A DNA stretch of 64,000 bases from Pristionchus mayeri (taxonomy: Eukaryota; Nematoda; Chromadorea; Rhabditida; Neodiplogasteridae). Made by a program: the position numbers and the translations under genes. Of the stretch, positions 46,181 through 56,589 are shown in pieces. Every line of letters begins with the position of its first letter. Position 1 is the first letter of the stretch. The notes beneath the pieces were generated by a model, which worked only from the letters and a program-made list of their open reading frames with translations, did no database searches and had not been told where the DNA came from. The stretch lies in the NCBI GenBank assembly GCA_036245805.1, contig BTRK01000005.1, forward strand, positions 18,266,984-18,330,983, in the 5' to 3' direction.

Positions 46181-46832
46181 GAATGTAAGGAAATCAAGAA
46201 AATCGTTGAGAGCCCAGCTATTATAAATTCGCGCAAGATCTTCATCCGCTCTTTCATGATGAGTGAGGTATCGTAAAATTAATACATTTGCATATGAGCG
46301 GATCGGAATTTGTTGACATTGATGATATTCAGGGCAAGTCAGGAACAAAAATATCCATTGATCTTCCGAGTAAGAAAGATTATCTATTTCTCACTTGGCG
46401 TTTCATATTCTCTCTCAATGAGCTGGGAAATACAACATTTACAACGACAAGACATAGATGCAAAGTCAGAATATATTTTTGAAAATGATTGAGGTAATGT
46501 TATTTGAAAATCTTGTCTTTGAGATGAGCGGTTGTTTGAGTGAGGAGGAATTGAGAAGATTTCTCGAGTACTTTCAACCTCTCCTTCGAAGTGCAGAGAT
46601 TAAATTTCTCGATATAAACTCTAAGAATATAGTTCTTCACGTACAATATGTTTGACGTTATATTATGTGCATGATGACCGAAAGTGGATGGTAGGTTTGG
46701 CAAGCGAAATACCCCTCAGACGATGCCGCTATTGCATGTCGAGGAAAGGAGCGAGAATAGAATATATACTCTTTTTTGTACTTGATATTTATTTTGAGGA
46801 AATAAGAAATCATTCTCATCGCAATGATCTTT
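46181..46832 (+). pseudogene. F-box-like copy C, internal exons
   Basis: Exon 2-like (46181-46267, ECKEIKKIVESPAIINSRK), exon 3-like (46333 onward, GTKISIDLPSKKDYLFLTWR) and exon 4-like (about 46525-46650, LSEEELRRFLEYFQPLLRSA) sequences are present, but no matching exon 1 precedes them and the splice sites around exon 4 differ from copy A. The retained CGA codon in LLRSA shows the likely ancestral state of the stop in copy A. Probably a fragment. Confidence 0.65.
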
Positions 46833-47106
46833 GACTTATTGAAAATAAGAGAAAGATTTTACGCGATCTTAGTGGAATGATGCGATAGTCTGACCCATAA
46901 CAACAAGATCGGAGAGTAATCCTCACTCTCATATTTCATTCTTATCATTATCATTCACATCCATCACTTTCGATTATTTGCTCTTCGAACGTAACATTCT
47001 ACCACTGAATCAGATTGTTTTCACCGTAATAGAAGTCTCTAGAAGTTTCGATACTGCTGAATTGCTTATTTTAAATAATGTTCAAAGAATACATCAGGTT
47101 TTCAGA
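46833..47106. other. Intergenic, F-box copy flank to P450
   Basis: The first part resembles the 3' flank of the F-box-like copies (GATAGTCTG...AACAACAA). No gene is evident. It should include the P450 promoter; I see no clear motif. Confidence 0.4.
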
Positions 47107-50100
47107 ATGTTTCTCGTTGCCTTCATTTTAATTGCTGCGATAGTCTACTACTTCTTCATCAATCGCATACTCGGTGAGCACAATTATTGCAGGAAGTGTC
47201 TCTTTCTATTGACAAATGAGACGGAAGGGATCTAGTGTTGATTGGTTATTCGCTATCTCCTCAGGCCTTCCTCCCGGTCCTCCTCCACTTCCTCTCATAG
47301 GCAACATGCTCTCCTTCCGATGGGAACTGGATGACGTTTGTTTCTGTGATTGCTCTCGTTGGCTATTAAAAGATCAGCTCAGTATTTCAATCTCATGATT
47401 ATTATTTTCGCAGGTTCTCCTTTCGTGGAAGGCCCGATACGGTCGCATCTTCACAGTGTGGCTGCCCTTGCCAATGGTAGTCATTGGAGACCACAAAGTT
47501 AGAGTTTGCATTGTTTTACAAAACATTGTTTATCATGCCAGGTTCTTCAAGAGCACGTTGTCAAGAATGGGAACAATTTCATCGGTTAGATTTAACTGTG
47601 ATACTTCACCACTTCACAGGTTTGATTTGTAGACAGGAAGAATCCGGAGCAATTGCTGGATCTCTGGTTCGGAGGATTGTATGGCTTGGCCTTCCAGGAC
47701 AACAGCATGGTTAAGGTCAGCAAAATTCAAGCTCAGGTTTAACAGTTCAATTCTATTCAGGAACAGAGGAAATTCGCGCTCAAGACATTCCACGAGATTG
47801 GGTTCAATTCAGCTTCTGTTGAGGTTGGCACCTTGTGAAATGCATTTATTATGTATGTTTTACCTATGTTGATCTCATAGCGGCTGGACGTGATACCATG
47901 TCGTTCGCAATCGATTGCTTAGTTAATCTTATGTTTTACAGTATGGTCGGAACATGATACCAGTGATTGTTTACTTGGCAGGACACGGTCCACAACTACG
48001 CAGTGGAGGTCGCTAATAGATGGAAGAGATCGGGAGGAGAAGCAGTTGACATCACCGTCAACATTGAGGTTACTTACTAACAGATTAGGTGATATCGGGG
48101 GGCTATTTCTCCATGCATGGCACTAGCATCGCCAATTTGCTCGAATGATTTGAGAAATTCAGAAACCTGTTTAGTACTTATTTTAAAATGTGTTATCGTT
48201 AGGTTATCATTATATGATATTTTTGCAGAAAGCAGTGGGCAACGTCATCTGGAATCTGACCTTCGGAATTGACCTCGACTTCGACAATGAACTCCTGCCC
48301 AAATATCGACAGATACAGAGAGATGTAAGCGCTCATCACTTCAGCTAACTCTTCAAACTTAAGCTCATCCAATCATGAGTGAATGAGTGGTTTGCAGTTC
48401 ATTCTTCTAATGGCGGGTCCTCTGATGATGTTCATCGAATTGTTTCCATTCCTTCGAAAGTTCGACTTCCTCTTCGGCCATCACATCAAGCAACTGAAGG
48501 ATCTCTTCGATGAGAATAATCAAATCGTTGATGATGTGAGTGATGGAGTGATGTGTAGAGCATCTTTGAGTCAAGGGAAGAAAAATACCCAAAACTGTAA
48601 AACATGCTATGCAGGCAATAAAGATCACGGAGTCGAACTTCTGCGCGGATAGCCATCCCCGATCGTATGTGGAAGCATTCATTCGAGAGATGAAGAAGAT
48701 TAAGGAGGCAGGCAAACCCATGGGTAATCATGCTTCCTGAAACTGATTTTTCGAATGGTGATTAAAAGGGGAACTATTTTTTTAAGGAAATTTCCACTAT
48801 CAACAGATGCTGGCATCTGCCGTGAATCTCTGGGGAGCAGGTATCACTTCCGAAATAGCTGGATTTAGCATTCAAATATCCTTTCATTTACCATTTCTCT
48901 TGGTCAGGATTCGAGACAACAGTGGGAATACTTCGACTGTGCATCATCGAGCTTATTAATCACCCTGATGCTCAGAGGAAAGTGCAAGAGGAGATCGACA
49001 GTGTTATTGGCGAAAGAGTGAGGATTTTAAGATCGTTTAAAAAATCTAACTACCCTGATCAAAAACGTACTTGAAATATTGTCAATTTTGCAGAGAATCC
49101 GCTTCGATGATCAGAAGCAGCTACCGTACACATCAGCGTTCTTGCAAGAGGTGAATGAATCCGTTAAAAACATCTTCCAGTAAACAATTTTCAAGATTTA
49201 TCGTATCGGAATCGTTCTTCCCATAAATTTCCTTCGCCAGACCTCTCAAGACACTGAAATCGAAGGTATGATAATAAAAACAACAGATTGTTGTTCATTA
49301 CTACTTGAAAATGCAGGACATCCCATAGCATCGGGTACCACAATCCTTCCCCAGTTCTCGATGGTTCACTTCGATCCAAATGAGTTCGAGAGACCATACC
49401 ACTTCTGCCCGGAGAGACACATTGACGACCAAGGACAATTCATTAAGGTACCGAGTATTTTATTAGGTTGGTAAAACAGACTATCTCAGGAAACCAACAT
49501 ATTTCTTCAGCGACTTGGCACAGGCCGAAAATTCGAATCCCTTCTGAATTCACCAATATGTAGCACTCGACGAGGGAAGTCGACGAGCATCGTCAGAATT
49601 TCGATCCGCGTCCGCGTCCGCGAGGGCGCGGATCATGAACAAAAATACCAAAATTTCGAAATTTTTTAAATTGACTCCAATCGTTTCCGCAGTAGGGGCG
49701 CTGCATTCCTTGACAAATTCTAAGACTTTTTTACTTCGGGGAGTTTTCCGATTAGATTTCATTTAACGCCGGAAACCAAAATAACGACTTTTTATTCGGA
49801 CATGTTTTCAATTCCCCGAAAATTTTTCAAGAATTCCCATAAATGTTAATGTTGATTTAGCTTCTACTTGAGCTGATACATGCTTCAGTAGAAAGGCTCA
49901 ATTTAAAATTTTACATGAGGAAGCTAAAATGAATTTTGAACGAATTATGGTGTAATTTTTGGGTTACGGTAGGTGAGTGCATAAGCTGGACGACTTTTCC
50001 CAATTGGTGTAGCATAGTCTCATAACGATTTTCAGTATATGTAACACCTATTGGGAAAAGTCGTCCAGCTTATGCACTCACCTACCGTAACCCAAAAATT

Positions 50101-51831
50101 ACACCATAATTCGTTCAAAATTCATTTTAGCTTCCTTATGTAAAATTTTAAATTGAGTCTTTCTACTGAAGTATGTGTCAGCTCAAGTACGAACTAAATC
50201 AACATTAACATTTATGGGAATTCTTGAAAAATTTTCGGGGAATTGAAAACATGTCCGAATAAAAAGTCGTTATTTTGGTTTCCGGCGTTAAATGAAATCT
50301 AATCGGAAAACTCCACGAAGTAAAAAAGTCTTAGAATTTGTCAAGGAATGCAGCGCCCCTACTGCCGAAACGATTGGAGTCGATTTAAAAAATTTCGAAA
50401 TTTTGGTATTTTTGTTCATGATCCGAGCCCTCGCGGACGCGGACGCGGATCGAAATTCTGACGATGATCGTAGACTTCCCTCGTCGAGTGCTACATATTG
50501 GTGAAGTGAGAAGGGATTCGAATTTTCGGCCTGTGCCAAGTCTATTTCGAATATGTCAGATAGTGTGTTGTAAGAAAGTTCTGTCGCGTTTCTCGTATTT
50601 TACATTTTGGTTTATCCTGCCCTTCAAGGTTGATCAATCTTCATGTGATCTTCAGTATTCTAATTGTGCTTGGTTACTCTTTCGAGAAAATGTTATCACA
50701 GTACTCTCCAATTACTAATTCTGACATCCTCGATTGTCAAATTCAGCGAAATTGATGGCCAACCCTATTTTTTATTTGTTCATTTTCGAAAGAAGCAATG
50801 TGATATGGGCATAACTAACATGCTATTGTAGAGTTCAGCAAGTGGGCATGTTTTTTATTGCATAACAATGAGAATGCCCCATTATACAAACTTGGGATCA
50901 GAGCTAATTGTGAAAATTTCACTGAATTGAATTTCGTTTGTTAAGCATTTCTCATCCCTGAAGATTTAGCGATTGACCCAGTAAGCTCAATTGTAGTGAG
51001 CGGTGAAGTATTCGACAGTGTTTACCCTAAATGAGAAAGTGGTGCACCTAACTGTTCGTAAGCTACAGTTTTTCAAATGATGAAACCGAAAATTGTTCTT
51101 TGAAATCAGCCTTTTTTGCAATCTGCAGCTCCCACACATATCGAATGCCGGATAATATGTGATAATATGGAGGTACGACTCTAGTGTTATCACCCTTCAA
51201 AGCAGTAGAATCAATTGATAGGTCTTATTCAAACGGCTGAGTTCAAAAAATAAAACCATAAAATCGTCATTTTCAGAAATTTTTAAGATTTTATTTATTT
51301 ACTCGCTTTATATGCGAAATATAATCGACTTAAACCTGTTGATGTATACTACTTATATCACCTCAACTTATGTTAAATTGATTTTCCAGACGATTTATTC
51401 AGTCAAGAAAAAATGGAAATATAGTACGCGACAGAACTTTCTTACCAACCTAATAGTAATTTCATAAATACGATTTCAGGACCCTCGAATCAATCCCTTC
51501 TCTGTTGGCAAACGCGCGTGTCTCGGTTGGCCACTTGTATTTTGTCACAATAAATTGATATTATTTAAGGCGAAAATCTGGCTCGAATGGAGATCTTCGT
51601 GATGTTCGCTGCCTTCGTGCAGAGTTGTCACTTCACTCCCGCCGGAAAGGTGAGGGAGGGGATAAAATGATGGACAGTGGAAGAATGCGAGAATGAGAGA
51701 TGGACCCCCCTTACACTTTCACTAAGCAATTTCAATTTTACTCTATTCAGGTACCTTCTACAGTAGAATTTTCCTACGGATTCACTCGTGCACTCACAGA
51801 TTTCAACGTCAGAATTCAACCGAGGAATTGA
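47107..51831 (+). CDS. Cytochrome P450, CYP2-like, about 490 aa
   Basis: A microsomal haem monooxygenase, probably oxidising xenobiotics or lipids. The N-terminus is one membrane anchor (MFLVAFILIAAIVYYFFINR) followed by the proline-rich hinge LPPGPPPLPLIGN. The C-helix region FGGLYGLAFQD is present. The I-helix oxygen-binding motif reads AGFETT. The K-helix ExxR is formed across a splice junction (E, then IYR at about 49198). The PERF-type motif is FCPERH, and the haem loop is PFSVGKRACLG (exon from 51480), followed by ENLARMEIF. Eighteen exons with good splice signals can be followed to TGA at 51829-51831; AATAAA lies about 25 nt further on. All invariant residues are intact, so it is likely functional. 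The intron before the haem exon is about 2 kb because it holds nested transposons. The family resembles nematode CYP33/CYP35-type genes, but I cannot assign a subfamily. Confidence 0.88.
49463..51453. mobile_element. Mariner-like TIR element relic in the P450 intron
   Basis: TTAGGTTGGTAA at 49463 and its complement ending at 51453 form terminal inverted repeats, each flanked by TA, the usual Tc1/mariner target. The right terminus continues inward as AAGAAAGTTCTGTCGCG, and that inner block reappears in the expected orientation at about 50574-50595, on the far side of a foldback insertion. I recognise no transposase, so it is a relic or non-autonomous copy interrupted near its left end. Confidence 0.55.
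49512..50542. mobile_element. Palindromic foldback element, 1.03 kb, in the P450 intron
   Basis: It is near-perfectly symmetric: GACTTGGCACAGGCCGAAAA at 49512 is mirrored at the right end (50542), and the arms nearly meet around 50025 (GGACGACTTTTCCCAATTGG against its complement). The centre is about 70 bp. It is nested in the mariner-like element. The frames read in it are mirror images on the two strands and are not genes. Confidence 0.9.
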
Positions 51832-52329
51832 GGATTGACGCATTTGTTTGTGTGAATAAAATCATAAACAGGTTATACATTTCGTAATTTCACGTGATGA
51901 ATCTGACACTGTCACACTCGTGTCGTAATCGTATACTCTATTTGTGTGAGCGTCATGAGCGTAACTAAGTGAAGACGTAATTTCTGCACTCAGCATAACT
52001 GAATTTATTTGTAGATGACCTGAATACGCATCAAATTGGACAAAACGCGGTCGTTTTATCTCAAAAATCGACCGAGATTCAGCCTGCCAAAGTGGTAGAT
52101 AGGTAAAAAAACATGCAAATTTTGAAACAATAAAGCTTCTTCCTCCTCAGCCTCACTTTGATCAATCATTCAGGTTTCAGCGAAGTCCATGACCCAAAAT
52201 ATTTGTCTGTCTCATCGGTTCACTGTTAGAGGAAATCAGTGATATGAAATTCTTGTAAATTGTTATACCTATTTTCTATCGATTTATTTAATATTCATAT
52301 ATACCAATCCTTGGCGTTCGCCTATACAA
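51832..52329. other. P450 3' flank
   Basis: It contains the polyadenylation-like signal (51855) and then A/T-rich sequence with no supported gene. Confidence 0.45.
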
Positions 52330-52467
52330 CACTTGCAGAGGCAGTCAGGTGGATGTTTTGTTACATCCGAACGATATTGTATGACTGACGCGATTATGAA
52401 GTGTAATGAAGTGTAATGATTATGAAACGATCACAACTCTCATAATTTCCCGTTATAATGTATATCC

Positions 52468-52535
52468 GCGTTCGTGGTGTAAAAGCATGGATGCCTTCCA
52501 AGCATTCGACGGGGGTTCGATTCCCCCCTAACGCA
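52468..52535 (+). pseudogene. tRNA-Gly(TCC)-like sequence, D-arm deletion
   Basis: It has the acceptor stem GCGTTCG...CTAACGC (one mismatch), the anticodon loop CTTCCAA with anticodon TCC, and a B box GGTTCGATTC. About 4-5 bases of the D loop are missing (GTGTAAAAGCATGG instead of GTGTAATGGTCAGCATGG), so normal folding and the A box are impaired. Confidence 0.75.
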
Positions 52536-52861
52536 TATTCTTTTGCTTTCATTTCATTTTGAACGTCGATTTACAAAGGAAGCAAAGCGAATATAACGCG
52601 TGATTATGAAATGGTTTGCACTTCATAAGCTTTAGTTTGATCTTGAATCGTGATTGTAAACAAGATTGATCAGCAAGAGTCGGATAGGAAGCCCCGAAGG
52701 TAGAATTGGGTAGTGCCAGAGGGTAGAGTGATTATGCTGCCAAAGTGGCAATCAAGTGGATGTTTTGCTACATCCGAACGATAATTTAGGACCGACACGA
52801 TTGTGAAGTGCAAACGATCACAACTCTCATAATTTCTCGTGCTAATGCCTCCCTAACATCC

Positions 52862-52925
52862 GCGTTAATGGTCAGCATGGATGCCTTCCAAGCATTCGAC
52901 GGGGGTTCGATTCTCCCCGAACGCA
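52862..52925 (+). pseudogene. tRNA-Gly(TCC)-like sequence, acceptor/D-arm deletion
   Basis: It retains the anticodon arm with TCC and a T arm ending CGAACGC that would pair with GCGTTCG, but about 8 bases at the junction of the acceptor stem and D arm are lost (GCGTTAATGGTCAGC). A pseudogene. Confidence 0.75.
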
Positions 52926-53287
52926 TAATCTTTTGCTTTCATTTAATTTTGAATTATTGCTTTACAAAGGGGGCAAAGGTGATAGCGTGAATATGAAAGC
53001 TGAAATCGTTAACACTTCATAAGCTTTATCTTGAATCTTAATTTTAAAAACATTGATCAGCAAGAGTCGGATAGTGCCAGAGGGTAGAGTGCTTATGGCT
53101 ATTTGTCTGGATCGTCATTCTCACCTCATAAACATTGGTCGGAGGCTCCCTATCGTAATGCGAAAACTGGAGGCATCCGACGAAATGCTCCTCATCCGTC
53201 GAGGTTACTTCCCTCTATTCATTCATTCCACTCTTATTTGCTCTGCTATTGTCGTTGCTAGGATAAACCTATCCAGTGTTCAGTGCA

Positions 53288-54698
53288 ATGTGCAACTAGT
53301 CTTCTCTCGTCAACGTGGTCCCTCCAGTGGTCGAGGATTGCCCTGCCAAGGCAACTCAAGTCTTCTTTCACCAGGAGATGACTAAGAATAAAGTAAGTTC
53401 GTTTTAGAGTTTGCATTCTTTCGAAGAAATTGATGAATTGTTCCTTTCAGATCACCAACTCCAGCTCGAGCGGAGATGATTATTCGGAAGATGATTCTGA
53501 GTCGGAGGACGAAGAGGTTAATTAAACACTATTTACTCAGATAATGGAGATATTTCAGTGGACTGAACAGCAGAGGAGAATCGGCAAACTTGCAGACATT
53601 CTTGTGGAGAAGGCAAGTAAATTGTCAAATTTACAAAAATTTCAAATTTCAAGGACTTTCCTCACATCGGAGATGCTGAATTCATCATCGACACCCACAG
53701 GAAGGACAAAAATCGACTAAGAGACTTTGTGAAGATCAAGAAAGTCTTCAAGAAACACAGTGAGTTCCCGAATTTTAATGATTATAGTATAGATTTCATG
53801 AATAGAAAAATGCTAATAACAAAAAACTCATTCTCATAATTCCTAGAATTTCACAGAATCGTTTCAGACACATTCAAAGGATGGAGGGAGCGAATCATCA
53901 TGTCCGAACCCCAGCAGATACTTCGCACTGTTGTTCTCAAGAGAGCCAAGTTCTATGTGAGTTCTATGTCTTACATAGTTTAATCCTTAGGCGCATTGTC
54001 CTGCCTCTCTCAAAGCAACAATGTTGAAAATAAAATGTTACCTATTTACGAAGTTGAAATAAATTTCTATGGCATTTCCTTTATTCTCAGGAGCAGGTTG
54101 CTTACGATAGGAAAGTTCTGATCAAGAAGGCGATCAGAAGGCAAGAAGAGGAGAAGGAAGAAGAATCATTCCTTGAAGAATCCGTAAATAAGGTTAGCAA
54201 TAAAAAATCAGTGTACGATTGAAATGTTCGTTTAGGCGGTTGTTCCTCGATCTGTGGAGATGAAGGTCAATGGGATTGTGCATAAGGTAAACATTTCGAG
54301 AAAGTAGATCTTCAAGACTAAATTTCCCGTTCAGGAATACCCAAATCTCTGTGATGCGTTGAAGATTCTTCTGACCCACGTGTATAATCCTTGGAGGCTT
54401 CGCGAATCTCAGAAGGAACTCAAGGAGAAGAGTGCGTTTTTATTTGTTTGATTATCGATCAATATTCGCTTACAGTATCCTTCCCTGTGAAGATCTACCG
54501 TTCCCAACAATCTGAGCCTCAGACCATTCTGAAGACGAGAATTCTAAGAGCTGCTGAGCATTACGTGAGTTATTTTTCACGTTTATGATGATAATGCACA
54601 GTTGTCAAATCCACTAAAATATTTCATTCCAGAAAACGTATGCCGATTATAAAAAGGAGGATCTGAAATTCAAGTGGATGACTGGACGACTGCACTGA
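53288..54698 (+). CDS. Unknown acidic/basic protein, tandem copy 1 (early stop)
   Basis: By comparison with copy 2 the ancestral start is the ATG at 53288, but codon 4 is TAG here, so translation could only begin at the internal ATG 53378 (MTKNK). Exons: to 53392, 53451-53516 (acidic GDDYSEDDSESEDEE), 53559-53612, 53654-53759 (DFPHIGDAEFIIDTHRKDKN), 53868-53956, 54091-54192, 54236-54286, 54335-54431, 54476-54564 and 54633-54698 (YADYKKEDLKFKWMTGRLH). The third intron uses a GC donor (AAG then GCAAGT). The protein is soluble, with an acidic head and basic helices in the middle; I recognise no domain. Loss of the first 30 codons may or may not abolish function, and the rest of the frame is intact. 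Confidence 0.65.
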
Positions 54699-54825
54699 AT
54701 TATTATTTATTTGATTGTGTCCTATTTGAATCTTATTGTAACATCAATGCGAACTATGCCAGATAAAATTTCTGAATCATTCATTCACTAATCATTGCAC
54801 ATTCAAAGATTAGCAGCTCAAATCT

Positions 54826-54828
<3 letters not shown>

Positions 54829-54856
<28 letters not shown>
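54829..54856. repeat. GA microsatellite
   Basis: About 13 GA units directly upstream of the P450 exon relic. Confidence 0.85.
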
Positions 54857-54857
<1 letters not shown>

Positions 54858-54885
54858 CGAGGAGAAGGTTGCTGTAGGTTCGTGC

Positions 54886-55183
54886 GTCCCATCAATTTCC
54901 CTTCTACACACTTCTCAAGACACTGAGATCGAGGGCAAGATATTTTGATAACTAAAAAATGCAGGCCATCCCATAGCATCGGGCACCACAATCCTTCGCC
55001 AATTCTCGATGGTTCACTTCGATCCGAATGAGTTCGAGAGACCATACTACTTCTGCACCAAGAGGCACAGCGACGACCAAGGGAAATTCATTAAGGTGCT
55101 GTTTTTCAATTTTTTAAAACCTTTTCCATTTCAGGACCCCAGAATCAATCCCTTCTCTGTTGGCAAGCGCGATTGTCTCGGTT
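54886..55183 (+). pseudogene. P450 3' exon relic
   Basis: It duplicates two exons of the P450: HPIASGTTILRQFSMVHFDP with ERPYYFC, then DPRINPFSVGKRDCLG, including the haem-binding Cys. The K-helix exon is broken (it begins after the ExxR), no anchor or I-helix exons precede it and none follow, and tRNA-repeat sequence starts within 100 bp. It is an inactive fragment, probably carried along with the gene-pair duplication. Confidence 0.85.
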
Positions 55184-55258
55184 AGCTCCTGTTTATATTT
55201 TTCAAAATATCTTTGTCTTGTCTCCATTAATTCTCGTTCTAATGCCACCCTCACATCC

Positions 55259-55329
55259 GCGTTCGTGGTGTAATGGTCAGCATGGATGTCTTCCAAGCAT
55301 TCGACGGGGGTTCGATTCCCCCGAACCCC
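55259..55329 (+). tRNA. tRNA-Gly(TCC)-like, best-preserved copy
   Basis: D arm TGGTGTAATGGTCAGCA (A box) intact, anticodon arm GATGT-CTTCCAA-GCATT with anticodon TCC, and T arm GGGGG-TTCGATT-CCCCC (B box GGTTCGATTC). The acceptor 5' strand GCGTTCG faces GAACCCC, one base short and mismatched compared with the expected CGAACGC, so function is doubtful. It sits in the same repeat block as the two deleted copies. Confidence 0.5.
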
Positions 55330-55386
55330 CGAATTTTTTGCTTTCATTACATTTTGAATTACTGCTTTACAAAGGGGGCAAAGGCA

Positions 55387-56265
55387 ATATCACGCCTCTT
55401 ACGAGAGAATCGAACAGCTTGTGGCAAAGCTGCCATGTTTCAGTTTCCGGCTTTCGACGTTTTTGAGGTCCTCCAAGGTCACCTAAGACCCCCATGACTG
55501 GATTAGTCTCTACAGCTGTTCCTCATCGAGCTGCTGCACCGATCGCTTGCGCACCCCTTCCTTTGAAAATTCATTTCTGGCTTCAAAATGAACATGAAGA
55601 GGTACTTTTTCGTTTTCGGGGCCAACTTTACGTCCTCTATCGCTCTATGTAATGCATTTGTCCATATTTTGAGTCCTAAAGGTGTATTCTATGTGAAACT
55701 CAACCTAAATTATTGAAAAGTCGTGCGAGCGCGAGCGAACGACGTGGAATCTGAGGGCGAACAATGAAATTACACAGTGAAAAATAATTTCAAATCATCT
55801 CGAAACGTTTTTCGATAAGGAAACTAAGTTACCCCCCCCCCCTCGAGATATGGGAGCTCAAACCCCATAAACGATGCGTCTCGAAAAGGCAAATCCAGCC
55901 ATCCAAAAAAAACAGTGGCTTTTCGAGCGGTTTTGAAGTTATGCACAGTTGAATATAGTACCTTTAGGACTCAAAATATGGACAAATGCATTACATAGAG
56001 CGATAGAGGACGTAAAGTTGGCCCGAAAACGAAAAAGTACATCTTCATGTTCATTTTGAAGCCAGAAATGAATTTTCAAAGGAAGGGATGCGCAAGCGAC
56101 CGGTGCAGCAGCTCGATGAGGAACAGCTGTAGAGACTAATCCAGCCATGGGGGTCTTAGGTGACCTTGGAGGATCTCAAAAACGTCGAAAACCGTGAACT
56201 GAAATACGACCACTTTGCCAGAAACCCAGCATTTTGAGTCCATTCTCTCGTAAGAGGCGTGATAT
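55387..56265. mobile_element. Foldback element inserted in a tRNA-repeat block
   Basis: Arms of about 300 bp (55387-55683 and 55960-56265) begin with ATATCACGCCTCTTACGAGA and its complement. The equivalent empty site is at about 52588-52600 (GCGAATATAACGCG): left of the element the flank reads GCAATAT, and right of it ATATAACGCG. The insertion therefore duplicated TA or ATAT. No coding potential was found; the C run at 55829-55838 is in the spacer. Confidence 0.88.
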
Positions 56266-56589
56266 AACGCGTGATTATGACAGCTGAAATAGCTTCCACT
56301 TCATATGCATTAGTTTCATCTTGGATGTTGATTGTAAACAAGATTGATCAGCAAGAGTCGGATAGGAAAACCAGAAGGTACAGTTGGGTAGTGCCAGAGG
56401 GCTTATGGCTAGGTGTCTGGATCGTCCCTCACACATTGTAAACAGTGGTCGAAGGCTTCCTTTCGTAATACGACAATTGGATGCATCCGATGAAATGCTC
56501 CTCATCCGTCGAGGTTACTTCCCTCTGTTCATTCATTCTACTCTTACCTGCTCTCGTTGCTAGGATAAATCTTTCCAGTGTTCAGTGTG

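Larger units (their letters stand above)
52330..53100 (+). repeat. Two tandem copies of a tRNA-Gly-containing repeat block
   Basis: Block 1 (about 52330-52735) and block 2 (about 52735-53100) share, in order: GTGGATGTTTTG with ACATCCGAACGAT, AACTCTCATAATTTC, a tRNA-Gly-like body, TTTTGCTTTCATTT, ACAAAGG, and GATCAGCAAGAGTCGGATAG. The same block recurs at 55230-55386, continued after a transposon at 56266-56440. This looks like a tRNA-derived retroposon or a segmental duplication carrying a tRNA. Confidence 0.75.

Noticed and set aside
53053..53385. 110-codon frame ending GLPCQGNSSLLSPGDD
   Set aside because: It overlaps the first exon of copy 1 in another frame; the frame shared with copy 2 and continued across introns is the supported one.
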